64,000 bases of DNA from Thermothelomyces thermophilus ATCC 42464 (lineage: Eukaryota > Ascomycota > Sordariomycetes > Sordariales > Chaetomiaceae), in assembly GCF_000226095.1 (NCBI RefSeq), contig NC_016472.1, positions 9,362,001-9,426,000 on the forward strand, read 5' to 3'. Positions 34,197 to 45,126 of this stretch are shown piece after piece; within the stretch, counting starts at the first letter, position 1; each line of letters begins with the position of its first letter. A model generated the notes under the pieces. That model saw only the letters and a list, made by a program, of their open reading frames with translations, was not told the origin of the DNA and did not search any database. The translations under genes were made by a program, and so were the position numbers.

Positions 34197-35684
34197 TGTT
34201 TAGGCAGCGACGGGAGCAAACGAAGGAGACGAGACGCCCAATCGAGCTCCTGATTGCCTCGACCGTACTAGTATAAAACGCGGCGACCGGCACCCACCCC
34301 GCTACTATCACTACCGCCGCCACCACCACCTTTACTGTACACCTACAGTGTGGTTGAGCGTGTTAGTGGGGCGAAAGGGAGCAAGCGGCTCGGTCTCGGT
34401 GGCAGCAGCGCGGCTAGCCGCACTTGTTTTTTGAGTCCGAGTTCACAAAAGGTGAACCAGCTCTCATCAGGGAATTCGCAACCCTCAGAATGGAGAATGG
34501 GGAATGATGAAGTCGGGAGAGAGAAAAAAGAGGATGAAGAGTTCAGGACGAGGGATCTCGAAAGCGGAGGCTCTCTGTCCGCTTTGAAGGAAGTACCGCA
34601 GATCACACACCTAAGCACCGAAGCACCCGGAACATGAGCTTAGTAGGCGTGGACAGGTGCAAACTTGTGGCCTCTACACCGGGGGGGGGGGGCATGTTCA
34701 TTATTCGTGTAGTCGATAAGTGACCATGACCAGGAGCTGCGCAATCCTGCCTCATTCGGACAGGACAGCAAGGCAAATTGTTGAAATCAGCCAATCAGCG
34801 TGCGCTCAGGTCGAAGAGCTGACGAATCCCGATCCTCGAACTCCTCAGATTCCGATCAACTTACGGGTGTAGTCCGTACTGAGTTAGTACACTATGGAAT
34901 ACGAATTAGAGATACTGTTTTGCCAATCTGGCCCCTTGGACAATCGACTCCTCCATGACGCGTCGAGATCTTCAAGGTACGTTGTCGCAGGTGATAAAAT
35001 AATCCTTGTTTGTATGCATTCAGACCAAGTCGCCGTATGTAAGACCATCTTGTCCGTCAGTATCTAGGCTTCATCGAACCCCAAGTTCTCATCGTCCGGT
35101 GTAGATTCTGCGGAAGTCAGCCCAGCCGCCCGAGCGAACTGTCAATGGGTCATTGATCAAGACGGATGGGCTCAACACCCCAATTTCCAGAGCTGCTTTC
35201 TCTCGAGCACCACAGAGCCGCGAACAGCGAATAGTGAACCGGCCAAGGTCTAACCGTCTTAACCACGCGAGGCATCTGCCACCTTCCTTGACTTATCTTT
35301 CACAGAACTCCAACAATCCCCTGCGTCCCAAACCGCAAAGAAAAAGAAGAGAACAAGGAAAGAAGGAAGAGAGGAAATAAAAACCGGCCTGCTGTGTTAT
35401 ATGCCCCATAATTGCCCACCCAATAAAGAACGAAGGAAGCCCCACTGGTTCCGACCAGAGCGAAGAATTCATCCAAGTCATGGCCATCGTCAACCTCGTG
35501 ATCGGCACCCCCCGCACGCGGGTCAGTTCGAGGTCATCATCGTACCTCCGGGCCGGGATTCGCGCCATGTGCCCGCGACACTAGACCAGCCTCTCTCAAA
35601 GCGGCGGAGGATGGTAGAGGAGCGAACGAATCTCGACAGCCTCTGGAAATCCGCGTAATCTCGTTCACTACGTGGGGGCCACCA
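34197..35684. other. Spacer, no gene seen
   Basis: About 1.5 kb between two minus-strand genes. It contains a G run at about 34681-34692 and A/G-rich stretches near 34500 and 35335. Short open frames show no family resemblance. Confidence 0.55.
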
Positions 35685-37506
35685 TCAACCCCTCCTCCCA
35701 AACTGTTCCCGAAACCAAGCAAAGGCCCCGCGCTGCCCGCCGCTCTGATCCTGGTTCTGCTGTGACTGCGGCGAGTGACGCCGACTGCTCTCGCCAAAGC
35801 TGCCGCTCCCGTAGCCGATCCAGTCATCCCACAGCGAACTGTGCCTCTCCGTGTCCCCATCTCTTTCGCCGTCTCTGTTCCTGGCTCTGTCTCTCGAACC
35901 AGACGGGCTCCTGACCCGTGCCCTGGAAGCATACTCGGCGTCCGAGGTGGGAAACGCCCCGGGTGGGGAGTGGGAGCTCCGCCTCTGGGAGCTGGACCGC
36001 GGCCCTGCGCCGGCCAGGTTGCGGATGGCGTTGAGCCGCTCCATGTTCTCTTGCATGCTGCGGTAAGGCCGTTGCCGGTCGCGCTCTCGCTCCGGACGGG
36101 GTCGAGGCGCGAGCGGGTTGCCGAACAAGGACCCCAGGGGCGTGGAAGAGGACTGCCGGTCTTCGGAGTGCTGCGACGGCTGATCCGAGGGCCGTCTAGT
36201 GTTGTTGCCCGAGTTGTTATTGTTGTTATTATTGTTTCCGCCTTCCCTATTCTCGATCGGCATCCGGCAGATGGGGCACGTGTTGTGCTCCTTGAGCCAG
36301 AGCACTACGCAGTCGCCATGATACCAGTGCTTACACGGCAGCACCGTTACCTCGTCGCCCTTCTTGATCTCGTCGATGCAGATCGTGCACTCGGCCTTAC
36401 CCTCCGGGCCGAGCATCTCATCGTCCACCTTCTTCTTTTCCAGCCTCTGGATGGCCGACTCGGACGCTGGAGGGGCGGCGTTGGTCTGGGGCGACGCCTC
36501 CATGAGCTGCGTGATGATGCGGTCGAGCGCCTCTTGGGTGAAGACCGCGTCGCCGTGCACCGCGTTGGCCGGGTTGTAGAGCGAGTTCAGGAGCTCCTGG
36601 AGGCCGCCCAGCAGGGGAAAGCCAGCAGCGTTTGGAGAGCCACGCTCACGCCGGGCAAATTCATCGGGTCCCCCAGTCCCCCACGGGTTGCCAAAGAGCT
36701 GATCGAACAATCTATGCAGCTCAGCAGGGTTAGTTGCACCGCTGTTGACGACGGCAATCGCGCGAATCCGCGGCCCGCCGGGGTGGAGGTGGATGTGATG
36801 ATCTCTCCGAGGCATGACGTACGTGACCGGGTGAAGCGGCGACCCTTCAGGGCTGCCGCGGATCTCAGGGCTGCCACCGATGGACCCGCTGGTGATCGTG
36901 ACGCTCGTGTGCGAGCCAAATGGGCCATTCCTGACGGTGGTTTGCTGGATCCTGGTCCCTGGCCTAGGAAGATTCTCCTCTGTGAGGAACAGGCCGCCGC
37001 CGCCCAACGGACCCCCGCGGATGACCCTTCCAGCTCCAAGATCGTTCATGAGCATCTCGGCGAAGCGCTGGAAAGTAGCATTAATATCAGCCTCGCGGCG
37101 CCGCTCCCCGCTGCTTTGTGCCCGGGAGCCGCCAAAACCAAAGCCCGGTCCGGTATGCAGATGTTCCTCTATATCGCCTTCGTCGGGGTCCGAGTCGGAA
37201 GCGGCTGGATGGCGGTGATAAGTGTTGGAACCCCTAAGGAACTCTGCAAGGGTCGGTCCCGCTACATCCTCCCGAGGATCGTTGGACGGCTCAACCTAGC
37301 CCGGATATGTTAGCCTGAGCAAGAAGAGCCGAGAGAGGATAGAGGACGAGGAGATAGCCACTCACGATTTCGGTGAAGGAGCTCTGGCAGCGTGGACATT
37401 CCAGAGGTTCGCCTGGGTCGCGATACCACTCGTTTTGGCATGCGTGGCAAAACACCAACTCCCTCCCGGCGGCAGCGCCGCGGGCATTCCTAGCAGAGGA
37501 CGCCAT
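35685..37506 (-). CDS. RING-H2 E3 ubiquitin ligase with N-terminal zinc ribbon (RNF126/RNF115 type)
   Basis: Predicted ubiquitin ligase. Two exons, 37506-37366 and 37295-35685, 583 residues. An N-terminal zinc ribbon (FCHACQNEWYRDPGEPLECP then RCQSSF) matches the ubiquitin-binding BCA2 zinc finger of the RNF126/RNF115 family. The middle contains HIHLHPGG, a LFDQLFGNPWG segment and the conserved EALDRIITQLMEASPQTNAA helix that precedes the RING in this family. The RING-H2 (about 350-391) is CTICIDEIKKGDEVTVLPCK with HWYHGDCVVLWLKEHNTCPI next, i.e. C-C-C-H-H-C-C-C ligands. After it come an Asn tract, Ser/Arg-rich disordered sequence and FREQFGRRG at the C-terminus. Animal members work in endosomal sorting and membrane-protein quality control; the same role here is inference. 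Confidence 0.9.
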
Positions 37507-39032
37507 GCCGGGTCGTTGGCGCGGAAGTTGGTTGCTTTGCTGGAAAGCGGCGATGGCGCCAATGACGCCGGTAACGACGGCGAGAGCTAGTCGTCCTGGA
37601 GACGCCAGGGTGACAAACGCGCGGTTATGGCTCGGTCGTCGTCGGGTGCAGTTTCAGTGAGGTATCTGGATGGTTGCTCTCCGGAGAGAGAAGTTGAAGG
37701 AGGGCCGTCGAAAATGAGGCCCGATGCACCGAGCTGGCCGCTCTGCCCCACTCGCGCTGCGCTGAAAGGAAGAAGCCCTGAGGGCGGGCAGTTCGTCGGT
37801 CGCAGCTGCTGCTTTTGAGACGATCGAATGCGCTGTTGCGACCGTTTTGCGAATTCCCGGTTGTTTGCTTCGTAGTTTGGGTGCAAAGTGGGGTTGGATT
37901 TTCTGGTTTCCGGCGTTGCGGACGATGGTTGCTGGGGGGAAAGTTGTAACTTATCTGATGATGCAAGTCCGGTCCAAGGACAGGATCTCGCAGTGGGCCG
38001 CTAGACCCTGGAAAAAACGGAGTGCTGTGTGATGAACCCGTACTCCGTACCGCTGCGTCCGCGACTGGTGCCGTCTGCATCAACCAGAATTTAGGAAGCG
38101 TAGTGTACTGACAGATTGTCAGTTGTTGTATGGCGGGTGCAATGCTATGACGATCTCGCGTGATCTGTCATCGGGTGTTTGGAGCTTGAAGGGAAGTGTG
38201 GCCAACTCGGCCAACTGATCATTCTGGAACTTGGCCGCAGAGTACAGTATGTATGTACTATGTATGTATGTATGTATGTATGTATTGTACATATGTACCT
38301 GGTTGCATCCAGGGGTTCGCCCAGTGGAAACCCAAGCTGTCCGCCAACCGAATCAAGCCACCACCGCCGCCTTACCTTTATCTCTTCTTTTTGCTATGTC
38401 TTTGAGTACCCGCTTCATCATTCATCGTTCGCCTCATCATACCCGGTACCCGCACCCGCGTTTCCTTGTGCACGACTGACCATTACCCTGCCCAACTATC
38501 CAGCCTAGAAGAACGAGGAAACTGGAGTGTGATCCGTGCATACGCTACATACGCTACACTACACAGTAGTGTACTAGGTAAGGCACGTCAGGTAGTAGCC
38601 AAGAACGCCCAACTCAGGCTCCCGTCCTTACCGCCCCTCACCTTAGGGGCCCATTACGAGTTAAGAGCCAGCCTCATTTTCAGGGCAGCCTCAGGCCAGA
38701 CAGTTTCACTTTATCCAAGTGCGGTGCTTTTAGGCAGAGAGCGGGGTGAACTGGTCTGAGAGACGTGCCACGACATCACTTGTACCCGACATTCCCGGAT
38801 CCAGTCCCATGAGTAGGTAATTTCTCATTATATGTTGATCTGTCGCATGAGTTGGTATCGTGCTCGTGCCGCATTCCCCGCAATTCAAGGAACAATTCCA
38901 CGCCAAAGAAAGCCATCATGCCGCCTTGTACCTGTACAAATACAGTGCCCGCCCCGTTCAAAACCGTGAGGATGCGCTGCTTCACCGTTCCATGTGTACA
39001 TCTCACCGACTAATCTGGCGGGGGAACAGGCT
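37507..39032. other. Spacer with microsatellite, no gene seen
   Basis: Holds the RING gene promoter and the FIS1 3' region. GTACTCCGTAC lies at 38040-38050 and an interrupted GTAT array at about 38247-38288. No gene supported. Confidence 0.6.
38247..38288. repeat. GTAT tetranucleotide microsatellite
   Basis: GTATGTATGTACTATGTATG continuing with further GTAT units to TGTATTGTAC. Its ends (GTAC...GTAC) are partly self-complementary. Confidence 0.85.
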
Positions 39033-39680
39033 TCACCTCTTCCGCCCCAGGTTCCGTAGCAGCACGCCGCCCACGATGCCAGCCACGACTGCCACGCCGC
39101 TCACGATGGCGACGCCCATCAGTCCCTCCCTGGCCACCTTGTCATCGATCAGCGACCGCAGGTTGGCCGCCTGCAGATTTCCAGGCTCCTTGTCGAGCAG
39201 CAGGTCGTTGTATTTTCTCGCTTCCGCGTAGTTGCCGAGCTTGTAATTACCCAGGGCGAGGTAGTAGAGGCATTCGCGGCGTCGCTCGAGTGATGTCCGG
39301 AAGATCTCAGCGAGCAGCATCACGCCGAGATGCTGCTCATGGCGGGCGTTGGATTTCACTAGCCCCTGAACGCGCGCCGTGAGCTGACGTTGCCGTGTCC
39401 GGGGAAGGGGAGAAAAGGCGTACCCATGCGTAGTTGAACTTTGTCTGGACGCCAACCATGTCGCCTTCGCTCTCATACTGCTGGCGCAGTACCGCCAGTT
39501 CCGCCGGGGCCAGCGGCCTGTGAAATTCGTCAAGTCGGTGTCAGATCGCTTTTACGTGTAGACCACGGCACTTACGTCTCGGCGTCGATTGCGTCTGGAA
39601 GCAGCATCATGGATTAGCTCTGCTAAGTTCTGCAGCGTTTAGATCCTCGAGTTAGAGCTCTTACATGGAAGTTGCGACAT
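39033..39680 (-). CDS. FIS1: Mitochondrial fission protein FIS1
   Basis: Tail-anchored outer-membrane protein of mitochondria and peroxisomes that recruits the fission machinery. Four exons, 39680-39665 (16 bases), 39594-39576 (19 bases), 39517-39424 and 39365-39033, 153 residues, the usual family length. The spliced N-terminus is MSQLPYAIDAETPLAPAEL, which matches fungal FIS1 and justifies the two tiny exons. TPR-like helices include [40 protein letters not shown] and [20 protein letters not shown]. The C-terminal helix [20 protein letters not shown] followed by RNLGRKR is the membrane anchor with its basic tail. Divergent from SPC24 across about 500 bases. Confidence 0.96.
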
Positions 39681-40183
39681 TACGAAGCCGGTGGCGGAGA
39701 TGACCTGATTTACTGGAGTATTTCTGTTCTCTCGAACCTTCTTGACGAGGAGACCTGTGGCTTATGGAAACAACTCTCTCCACAGACAACAGAGCGGAAG
39801 GCGATGGTCTTTTGGAGGCAGGAGCTCGGGCCCTCTCCGACTCGTGTGACCCACCGATGACGCCGACGGCCCAGCCCATCAGTAGGCCGACCATCAGTCC
39901 ACCATCCACTAGGTAACCGAGGCGATAAGATAGAGGGGTTCTTCAGCCCTGTCGTCCTGGAGATGGGCTTGGCGCCAAGGCATTCCAAACAATCCGCGAA
40001 CTCGATTCCAGGTCGAAGTTACGATTCAGTTTCATCCCTGTGCAAGCTTTCTATCAGTAAACTAAAGTTACGAAAGCCATCCAAGGATCGTCTCCATCAT
40101 AACTACCTCCGAACTCGACCCGAGGTTTTTCTACCGTATAGGACACTGAAAAGAAAAATAATTTAAATCAATTCATCGTCAAG
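39681..40183. other. Divergent promoter region FIS1 / SPC24
   Basis: Should hold the promoters of both genes. Nothing specific recognised; short open frames here are chance. Confidence 0.6.
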
Positions 40184-40890
40184 ATGCTTCTCGAAGAAGA
40201 CCCCTCCACAGTTCGCGACTCCCCACTCCCTCTCCCTCTCCCTCTCCCTTCCCCTCTCCCCTCCCTGCACACATCGCAGACCGAAGCAAGCTAACGCCGC
40301 CATTTTACGTTTCACAGCTCATACGGCACACCATCTCCAACTTCAACATTGCGCCGGACAAGGCGGCCGTGTCGCGCGTGTCCGAGTCCCTCTCGACGCT
40401 GCAACAGGCGCGCGAGCTGCGCCTGCGCGAGGCCGAGGCGTCGCTGCGGCGGCTCGCGCGCAACCTCAACACGCTGGCCTCGCAGCACGCCGAGCTGACG
40501 GCGTTGCACTCGTCGGCGCAGCACGCCTCCGAGATCGCCCGCCTCGACACGCAAAAGTTCCGCATCGCCAAGGCCGCCTCCGACCTCGAGATGGAGACGG
40601 AGCGGCTGCAGGCCCAGCTGGCCGAGCTCAACGCCCGCCTGCAGGAGCTCGAGCTGCAGGGCGTCGACGGCGGCGACGCCGCCGGCGCCGGCGGCCTGCT
40701 CGAGGACGAGGTGCTCCTGAGGCTCAAGGTCTACCGCAGCTTGGGCATCGAGATCGAACGGGACAGCAAGGACGGCGAGTTCAACCGCGTCGTGGTCAGG
40801 AACGACCGCAAGGGAGATGTGCACGTTGTCAACATCGATAGGAAGTTCTCGAGGTTCTTCTATGCCAACTACTTTTGGCAGTGTCTATAA
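40184..40890 (+). CDS. SPC24: Kinetochore protein SPC24 (NDC80 complex)
   Basis: Subunit of the NDC80 complex, which links kinetochores to spindle microtubules; Spc24 pairs with Spc25 at the kinetochore end. Two exons, 40184-40210 (27 bases) and 40318-40890, 199 residues. The first exon encodes MLLEEDPST, joined in phase to [15 protein letters not shown], the conserved N-terminus of fungal Spc24. A long coiled coil follows (about 20-130; [38 protein letters not shown]) and a small C-terminal globular domain beginning [17 protein letters not shown] and ending [15 protein letters not shown]. The intron has a CTCCCT-repeat pyrimidine tract. Confidence 0.94.
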
Positions 40891-41332
40891 CCGAACAAAC
40901 CCGTCTTGGGTCATAGGAAACTGGAAGAGGGCATCGACGGGTTGGGCGGTGGACTGCGTATACAACTTCTCTTTCCTCTGTTCTCGGGAGTTTGGGCCGC
41001 GTTTTGGGGGAATACCCGAGATATAGCTGGGCATCGGATTGGCGTTTTTGGGAGTCTCTGTGTGTCGAATAGGTTTCTTGTCTGGGGCGAGTTTGGTTGA
41101 GGGCGAGTTCATCATGACCTATCGTGCAGGGCGTAACCTGCACTCGAATATGCAGTCCGCAGTCTTCGCCGAGGTATGCATCACTCCGGCGGTGGTATAT
41201 TGTACAACTGCCTGGCCCCCTCCCATCCCTTTCTTCCTTTTTTCTCTGACTCCCCCTTTCTCATATGCTGTGTTCCATTTGCTAAATCCAACCAGTCTCT
41301 AGACTAAAACCAGCCATAAGTCAACCGTGAAT
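40891..41332. other. Spacer, no gene seen
   Basis: Between two plus-strand genes. Contains the SPC24 3' region and the promoter of the next gene. Confidence 0.6.
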
Positions 41333-41974
41333 ATGGCGCCGAGCAGACCAACCGACCCGGAGCCGGCGATGGACGTGATCGCTTTCATCGTCTTGGGCCT
41401 GCAGATTGCCGCGGAGACGATCATGTTCTTAGCTTTTGGTCCTGTCGTTGTGTTCGCCATCTTCACGACGGCGCTAGCGTCAGTTGGCCTCGCCGTCTGG
41501 GTCCTCTACGTCTACGCCGAGGTACTCGTCACTACCATATACGAATGGCTCCACGACTGGATCTATCCCAACAAATACAAGATGTACGATGAACAAGTTT
41601 TGGCCGAGTACGCGAGGGAGTTGAGAGATCCACAAACGCCCGCCTCTACGGAGTCTAGCATCAGCAACGGCAGCACACCCAGCACCCCGTCCTCGACTTC
41701 GCGGTCCTTCCCGCCCGTGAGCCGCTACCTAAGCCCAGGCGACGTCGGACCAAGGCGCCGCCGGAGCACGACCGTCGCCACGGCTCCTTACCTCGACGAG
41801 TGGGTTGACAGTCACGTCGACGTCGTGGAAACGGGTAGCTATCCCAGGAGGTTCTCGGGGATTTCTGGTCCCCCGCCGTCGTGGCTCAACAGGCGATGGA
41901 GAGAAGTTCCGAGATTGGACCTCACGGTGCCGCCCATTACGGCGGAGGAAGTCGAATGCCTGTCGCCAATGTAG
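41333..41974 (+). CDS. Unknown small membrane protein with two TM helices
   Basis: I do not recognise this gene. One exon, 213 residues from the ATG at 41333. Two adjacent hydrophobic helices (about residues 13-35 and 38-60: VIAFIVLGLQIAAETIMFLA; VVVFAIFTTALASVGLAVWV) form a hairpin, then TTIYEWLHDWIYPNKYKMYD, a tyrosine/tryptophan-rich juxtamembrane stretch. The remaining 120 residues are Ser/Thr/Pro-rich and probably disordered (STPSTPSSTSRSFPPVSRYL), with a basic RRRRS patch. Codon use is GC-biased like its neighbours, which supports a real gene. Confidence 0.7.
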   Translation: MAPSRPTDPEPAMDVIAFIVLGLQIAAETIMFLAFGPVVVFAIFTTALASVGLAVWVLYVYAEVLVTTIYEWLHDWIYPNKYKMYDEQVLAEYARELRDPQTPASTESSISNGSTPSTPSSTSRSFPPVSRYLSPGDVGPRRRRSTTVATAPYLDEWVDSHVDVVETGSYPRRFSGISGPPPSWLNRRWREVPRLDLTVPPITAEEVECLSPM

Positions 41975-42483
41975 ATTGGCCTCTTAACGGATGCACGACT
42001 GAATGAACATGTCATGGCGAGCGAGCATGTCATGGCTGGAAGAGCACGTCGCATAATATGAAATAAGCTAATTACACTAGATGGACGAGGAGTTTGGTGT
42101 TCTGGCGCAAAGACCCCTGCAATTGGAGACAGAATACGGATTACACTACTAATAATTAGTTATTCGGGCCCGGGTCCGGGGCGGTTGCGGGACAAACAGA
42201 GAGGATCGGCGCCAAGAGCTATAGCGTGCCCTCCTTCTAATTACATACATACATAGAAGAGTGTGCGGGGTCCCGCGGGGTAGTTTGTGTAGATGGGTTA
42301 TTAGCTACCTACTTGTACGGATTCTAGTTTGTGAGGAGCTTTTGAGTCAAACAGCACCCAGTCAAATTTGATACTTGGATTCGACACCCTTAAGTGACGG
42401 CTATTCACTGGACTGACAAACAGACAGACCGAGACCTCCAGCACACCGGGTTTATATACGGTCCGTATATCTTGCTCGGCACA
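41975..42483. other. Spacer with TACGGATTA motif
   Basis: TACGGATTA at 42135-42143, a related TACGGATTC at 42316 and an ATAC run near 42242-42254. No gene seen. Confidence 0.65.
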
Positions 42484-43952
42484 ATGTGTCAACAACAAAA
42501 CAGCGCCCAAAAGGACCCAACTATCACCACACGACATCAGGTTCATGATGAAGACTTCCCATGGCACATTGGTGTCTGTGACGCCCACTGCCGTATGCCA
42601 CGCCCTTTCCCCCATCCCCCGATGTCTCCGGGTAGCCCGATGCACTTCTTGGAGAGAGGGCCTGTCTGCTTCCGAAACAGCTCTTCTGCCCCGTTCAACA
42701 GAGACACAACTACTGAGACAATTGGACAGATCCCACCGACGCTATGTCCTCGATAGCCCGTGTTCAGGGCATGCGGGCGCGGGCATTGACCATCATGGCC
42801 ACCCGCTCTCAGGACCAGGACCTCGTGGCGTCGGTCGCGGCCAAGAGCGGTATCCGGGACCGGTCGGCCTTTGCCTCCGTGCCGGACACCCAGAATGCGC
42901 CGGAGAAGATCGTGCCGGCGTTTGGCTGGCACCCTTGGTTCTCGTACCAGCTCTACGACGACACCGAGGGCAGCGGCAGCGGCAGCAGCACCACCACTGA
43001 CGACCCAGCGTCCACAAGCCCGGCCGCGTACAAGGCCAAGCACTACAGCGCCGTGCTCACCCCGCAGCCGGACGACACGTTCATCGACTCCCTCCCGGAC
43101 CCAGTCCCGCTCAGCACCTTTCTCGCCAGCACCCGACAGCGCATCCTCGACGCCGGCGGGCCCGCGCTCATCGGCGAGGTCGGCCTGGACAAGGCGTTCC
43201 GGCTGCCATGGCCCTGGAACCACCCCGCCAACGCGGCCGTGATGACCGGGCAACAGCGGCGGGCCGACCAGGAGAAGAACCAGGACGGCCGGGAGGAGGA
43301 GGAAGAGGGGCAGCTCACGCCGGGCGGGCGCGAGGGCCGCACGCTGAGCCCGCACCACGTCAGGATGGCGCACCAGGTGGCGGTGCTCAAGGCGCAGCTC
43401 CGGCTGGCGGGCGAGCTGGGCGTGGCGGTCAGCGTGCACGGGGTGCAGGCGCACGGGGTGCTCTTCGACGCGCTGGCGTCGCTGTGGAAGGGGCACGAGA
43501 AGGAGGTGGTGTCGAGGCGGAAGCAGAAGCTGGTCGCCGAGGGGGCGGAGGACTTTTCGTCATCAGAGGAGGAGGAGGAGGAGGAGAAGAAAAAGAAAAA
43601 GGGTGGCTACAAGCCGGTGCCGTTCCCGCCGAGGGTGTGCCTACACTCGTTCAGTGGCTCGCCCCAGATGGTGCACCAGTACCTGAACCCGGCCATTCCC
43701 GTGCGCGTCTTCTTCTCCTTCTCGACCGTCATCAACCTCTCGACGGCCGGCGGGGAAAGCAAATTCCCCGACGTCGTCCGGGCCTGTCCCGACGACCGGG
43801 TACTGGTGGAGAGCGACCTGCATTGCGCGGGCGAGGAGATGGACCGGGTGCTGGAGGATATCTGTCGGCGGGTTTGCGAGATTAAGGGCTGGACGCTGGA
43901 AGAGGGCCTAGCGAGGATACGGAAGAACTATGAGCAGTTTGTATTCGGCTGA
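42484..43952 (+). CDS. TatD-family metal-dependent hydrolase (Scn1 type)
   Basis: Amidohydrolase-fold enzyme of the TatD nuclease family; the closest named fungal relative is Scn1, the Cut9-interacting protein of fission yeast. Two exons, 42484-42592 and 42730-43952, 443 residues; the junction creates DAHCHPTDAM, the His35-x-His37 metal pair. Later family motifs are GWHPWFSYQL, LIGEVGLDKAFRLPW, VSVHGVQAHG, VCLHSFSGSP, FFSFSTVINLS and VLVESDLHCAG with the catalytic Asp. Two charged inserts, KNQDGREEEEEG and EEEEEEKKKKKGGYK, enlarge the protein. The start ATG was chosen because the protein must include FPWHIGVCDAHC and this is the nearest upstream in-frame ATG. Nuclease activity has not been shown for the fungal branch as far as I know. 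Confidence 0.88.
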
Positions 43953-45126
43953 AAGGTGCGGTTTGTGACGGGCACAGGCCCGCGGGGTCTAGCCCCTCAA
44001 TAACTGAGTTGCACCAGAACATGGCTTTAGTTTGGTGACGAGGTCTCGTGTGCATGCAATTGGGAACTTCACGCTGTTCGCGCATCCCCTTCGCAACAGA
44101 TGTTGTATGCTGTAATGCGGGTTGAGGGGAAGTGGCAAGACCTCGAGTTCTCGTGTATCCTCATGCCGCAGCGAATTGAGAAAGCGAATACTTGAACTGG
44201 AAGAAGAACCCAATCACTAGCTGCTAAGGTAGCCCCGTGATGATCACGAAATTGATGGTCAATGGGGTGTTGTCGCAGTGTCCGTTATCATTTTTGTGCT
44301 TGACAGCTGTAATTGTGCTGTGGTTGTTTTATTCCATTGGCGTTTTCCGGTTAAAATCAAAAGAAGCGCGCCACTTGAAAATCTGATCTTGACGTGAAAA
44401 GCAGCAGTCAAGCGATTTGATAAACCTGAATCTGGACTTCGCAACACTCTCAATTCAAAGCAAACGTGTAGCTCTCTAATAATTGAAGTATTTTTGTGTC
44501 TGGTGAAGGTTGTTCGGAGCTGCTCGGCGTTAGCCAGATTCCGCTGTTTGGTAGTGGCTAGGTAGTGGCTGCCACCTTCCTCCTATGTCATCGGGCTGCT
44601 GGGATGCCCCTCAGCTGCGGTAAGTTTTGGCCTCGGGGCCGCTGAGAGAACCGGGGGTTACTTTCTTATCCCCGCCTTTCAATGGCTGATTTCCATGACC
44701 TTCAAATTCCAAAACCCGTTCCCCGACTAATTGTCCCCAATTCCTCATTATTCCCAGCCCTGCCCAGCCGCTTGTGGTCCCCCCGGCGGAAACAGATCAG
44801 CTTAGTCGAGACATTGACAACAGAGACACGCAGCCACATCTGTGCATTATTTCCGGCCCCGGAGTTACACCTCGAGTGTCTCTTTCGCGGTCGAACTAAT
44901 CCCCACCCGCCCGCTGCAGACTCGGCCCTGTCCAGTCGGTCGGTCCGGGAATCTGGGGTCGAAGGCGGAAGCTGTCAGAATCTCCCCTCCCCCCCCTCCC
45001 CAAAAGAAAAAAAGCCACCGCCAGTCCTCGGTTCCATTACTCGAGTGAGCGGAGCTGGGCCTCCAGGCGGCTCCCGTGCTTGCCTTCTTGGCGCCCTCGC
45101 AGTTTGTAGTAATTCGCAGCTCGCGA
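43953..45126. other. Spacer, no gene seen
   Basis: Between the TatD gene and the Zn2Cys6 gene, both on plus. The right half (about 44650-45126) may be promoter and leader of the regulator. Its open frames show no family resemblance. Confidence 0.55.
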
